Below are positions 13,999 to 14,643 of a stretch of 14,643 bases of DNA, piece after piece (positions within the stretch are counted from its first letter, which is position 1; each line of letters opens with the position of its first letter). The notes under the pieces are model-generated. The model was given only the letters and a program-made list of their open reading frames with translations. It ran no database searches and was not told the origin of the DNA. Source of the stretch: JAKPQD01 sp029572965. GTDB lineage: Bacteria > Bacteroidota > Bacteroidia > Bacteroidales > DTGW01. The stretch is from assembly GCA_035374585.1 (NCBI GenBank), contig DAOSPF010000070.1, forward strand, positions 1-14,643. Reading direction: 5' to 3'. A program made the position numbers and the translations under genes.

Positions 13999-14411
13999 CA
14001 ATAAAAACCTGATACATATACTTACAATTCTGGAGGCTGCCGAGAAATGCTTTATTTATAATTGATAATGCTGAAGATTTCTTCAGGCATAACGACCAAC
14101 TTAACTACAATGCTTGTGTTACACTGCTTTTAGCAATTGGGGAAGAAAGTAAAAGTATTGAAGAAGGTTTAAAGCAAGAATTCCCGAATATAAACTGGAA
14201 GGCAATAGCCGGAATGCGAAATATCATGGCCCATAATTACAGAGGAATTGACCCGGAAATGGTTTTTGAAATTATTGCCGAAAATCTGCCAACCTTAAAG
14301 GAATGCATGTTGAATATGTTACAGCGGGTGCATTTTGAACAAGATTTATTGGACAAAGCCCTAAATTCAATTTTCTACACACATCTTTCTTATTTAAAAA
14401 ATTGTAAATGA
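13991..14411 (+). pseudogene. hepT: HepT-like HEPN toxin, frameshifted
   Basis: Reading from the ATG at 13991 gives MFSNKNLIHILTILEAAEK and then stops at TGA TAA (14063-14068) after 24 residues. The +1 frame is open from before 14040 and continues with IIDNAEDFF, then GEESKSIEEG and the HEPN active-site motif RNIMAHNY (RX4HXY, encoded from 14217), ending at 14411. Joined, the two frames make one HEPN-family protein of about 140 residues, so a single extra base or a two-base loss lies in about 14045-14063. The tyrosine that MntA would AMPylate and the catalytic R and H are intact. As written, no full toxin would be made unless ribosomes shift. A sequencing error in the A/T-rich stretch is possible. 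Confidence 0.75.
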
Positions 14412-14439
14412 TAGAATAGAAACTCCAATGAATTCTTCA

Positions 14440-14643
14440 TTACTTACCAAACAACGCCTTCAACTCCTTCAAATCAACCTTAAAGTCAACCAGTTTGAAT
14501 TCTGTGACTTTGTAAAAATAATATGCTAAATATATTGTAGAAGCCAGATAAGAAATACTGGTTGCCACAGCAGCCCCTTTCATTCCATATATTTTCAACA
14601 ATAAAGGAGCCAGGACAACAGTAAATAAAATACCTACCAAAGA
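14440..14643 (-). CDS. Polysaccharide flippase (Wzx/MATE-like), C-terminal part
   Basis: Only the last 67 codons are in the window; the frame is open to the edge, so the start lies beyond 14643. Two hydrophobic segments with GMKGAAVATSISYLASTIYL between and within them match the final membrane segments of oligosaccharide-repeat flippases of the polysaccharide biosynthesis family. A charged tail (VDLKELKALFGK) follows. It converges with the hepT remnant with 28 bp between. The short fragment limits the call. Confidence 0.65.
   Translation of the reverse strand, partial: SLVGILFTVVLAPLLLKIYGMKGAAVATSISYLASTIYLAYYFYKVTEFKLVDFKVDLKELKALFGK

Overview
The window looks like a piece of a fermentative, probably strictly anaerobic member of the Bacteroidota. 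Four things point there. Intergenic DNA is AT-rich with Bacteroidota-type -7 boxes (TAnnTTTG) upstream of several genes and almost no Shine-Dalgarno sequences. There is an etfB-etfA-acyl-CoA dehydrogenase operon with a long dehydrogenase. There is a solitary ftsE and an S23/four-helix-bundle gene. HydF, the maturation GTPase of [FeFe]-hydrogenase, implies anaerobic hydrogen metabolism. I cannot name a genus.

Layout. Positions 136-5301 form a minus-strand series, in order of transcription: an AraC/GyrI-like regulator, a four-helix-bundle (S23/IVP) protein, a short UvrA-type ATPase, a DUF1653 protein and HydF. Positions 5501-7752 are also on the minus strand: an AraC regulator directly followed by a LysE/RhtB exporter, a possible 40-residue small ORF with its own promoter-like region, and a compact TrmO/TsaA-type tRNA methyltransferase. 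A plus-strand YdfG-like short-chain dehydrogenase (7868-8626) ends in a strong hairpin terminator shared with the convergent etfB-etfA-acd operon (12454 down to 8682). That operon has the best promoter in the window, CTTG-N19-TATATTTG. A 392-bp divergent intergenic region with paired arms precedes ftsE (plus strand). After ftsE comes a two-gene MntA/HepT toxin-antitoxin locus whose toxin gene is frameshifted. The window ends in the C-terminus of a probable Wzx-type flippase.

How the genes work together. Acd, EtfA and EtfB should act as one acyl-CoA redox module. HydF would serve the hydrogenase that can dispose of reductant in such cells, but its partners HydE, HydG and the hydrogenase are not here. 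AraC and LysE look like a regulator-exporter pair. MntA would neutralise HepT by AMPylation, although HepT is broken here.

The most unusual structure is a set of short tandem 7-mers and 8-mers placed as paired, outward-pointing arrays in gaps between co-directional genes. One pair (4023-4048 and 4413-4440) brackets the four-helix-bundle gene exactly. A second pair (10405-10432 and 10460-10487) has the same degenerate heptamer TRRYTCW but encloses only about 27 bp, like an empty version. A third pair (11514-11545 and 11559-11582) uses an octamer TNNCWAAT. This suggests a family of small repeat-bounded insertion sites, one carrying an S23-type gene.
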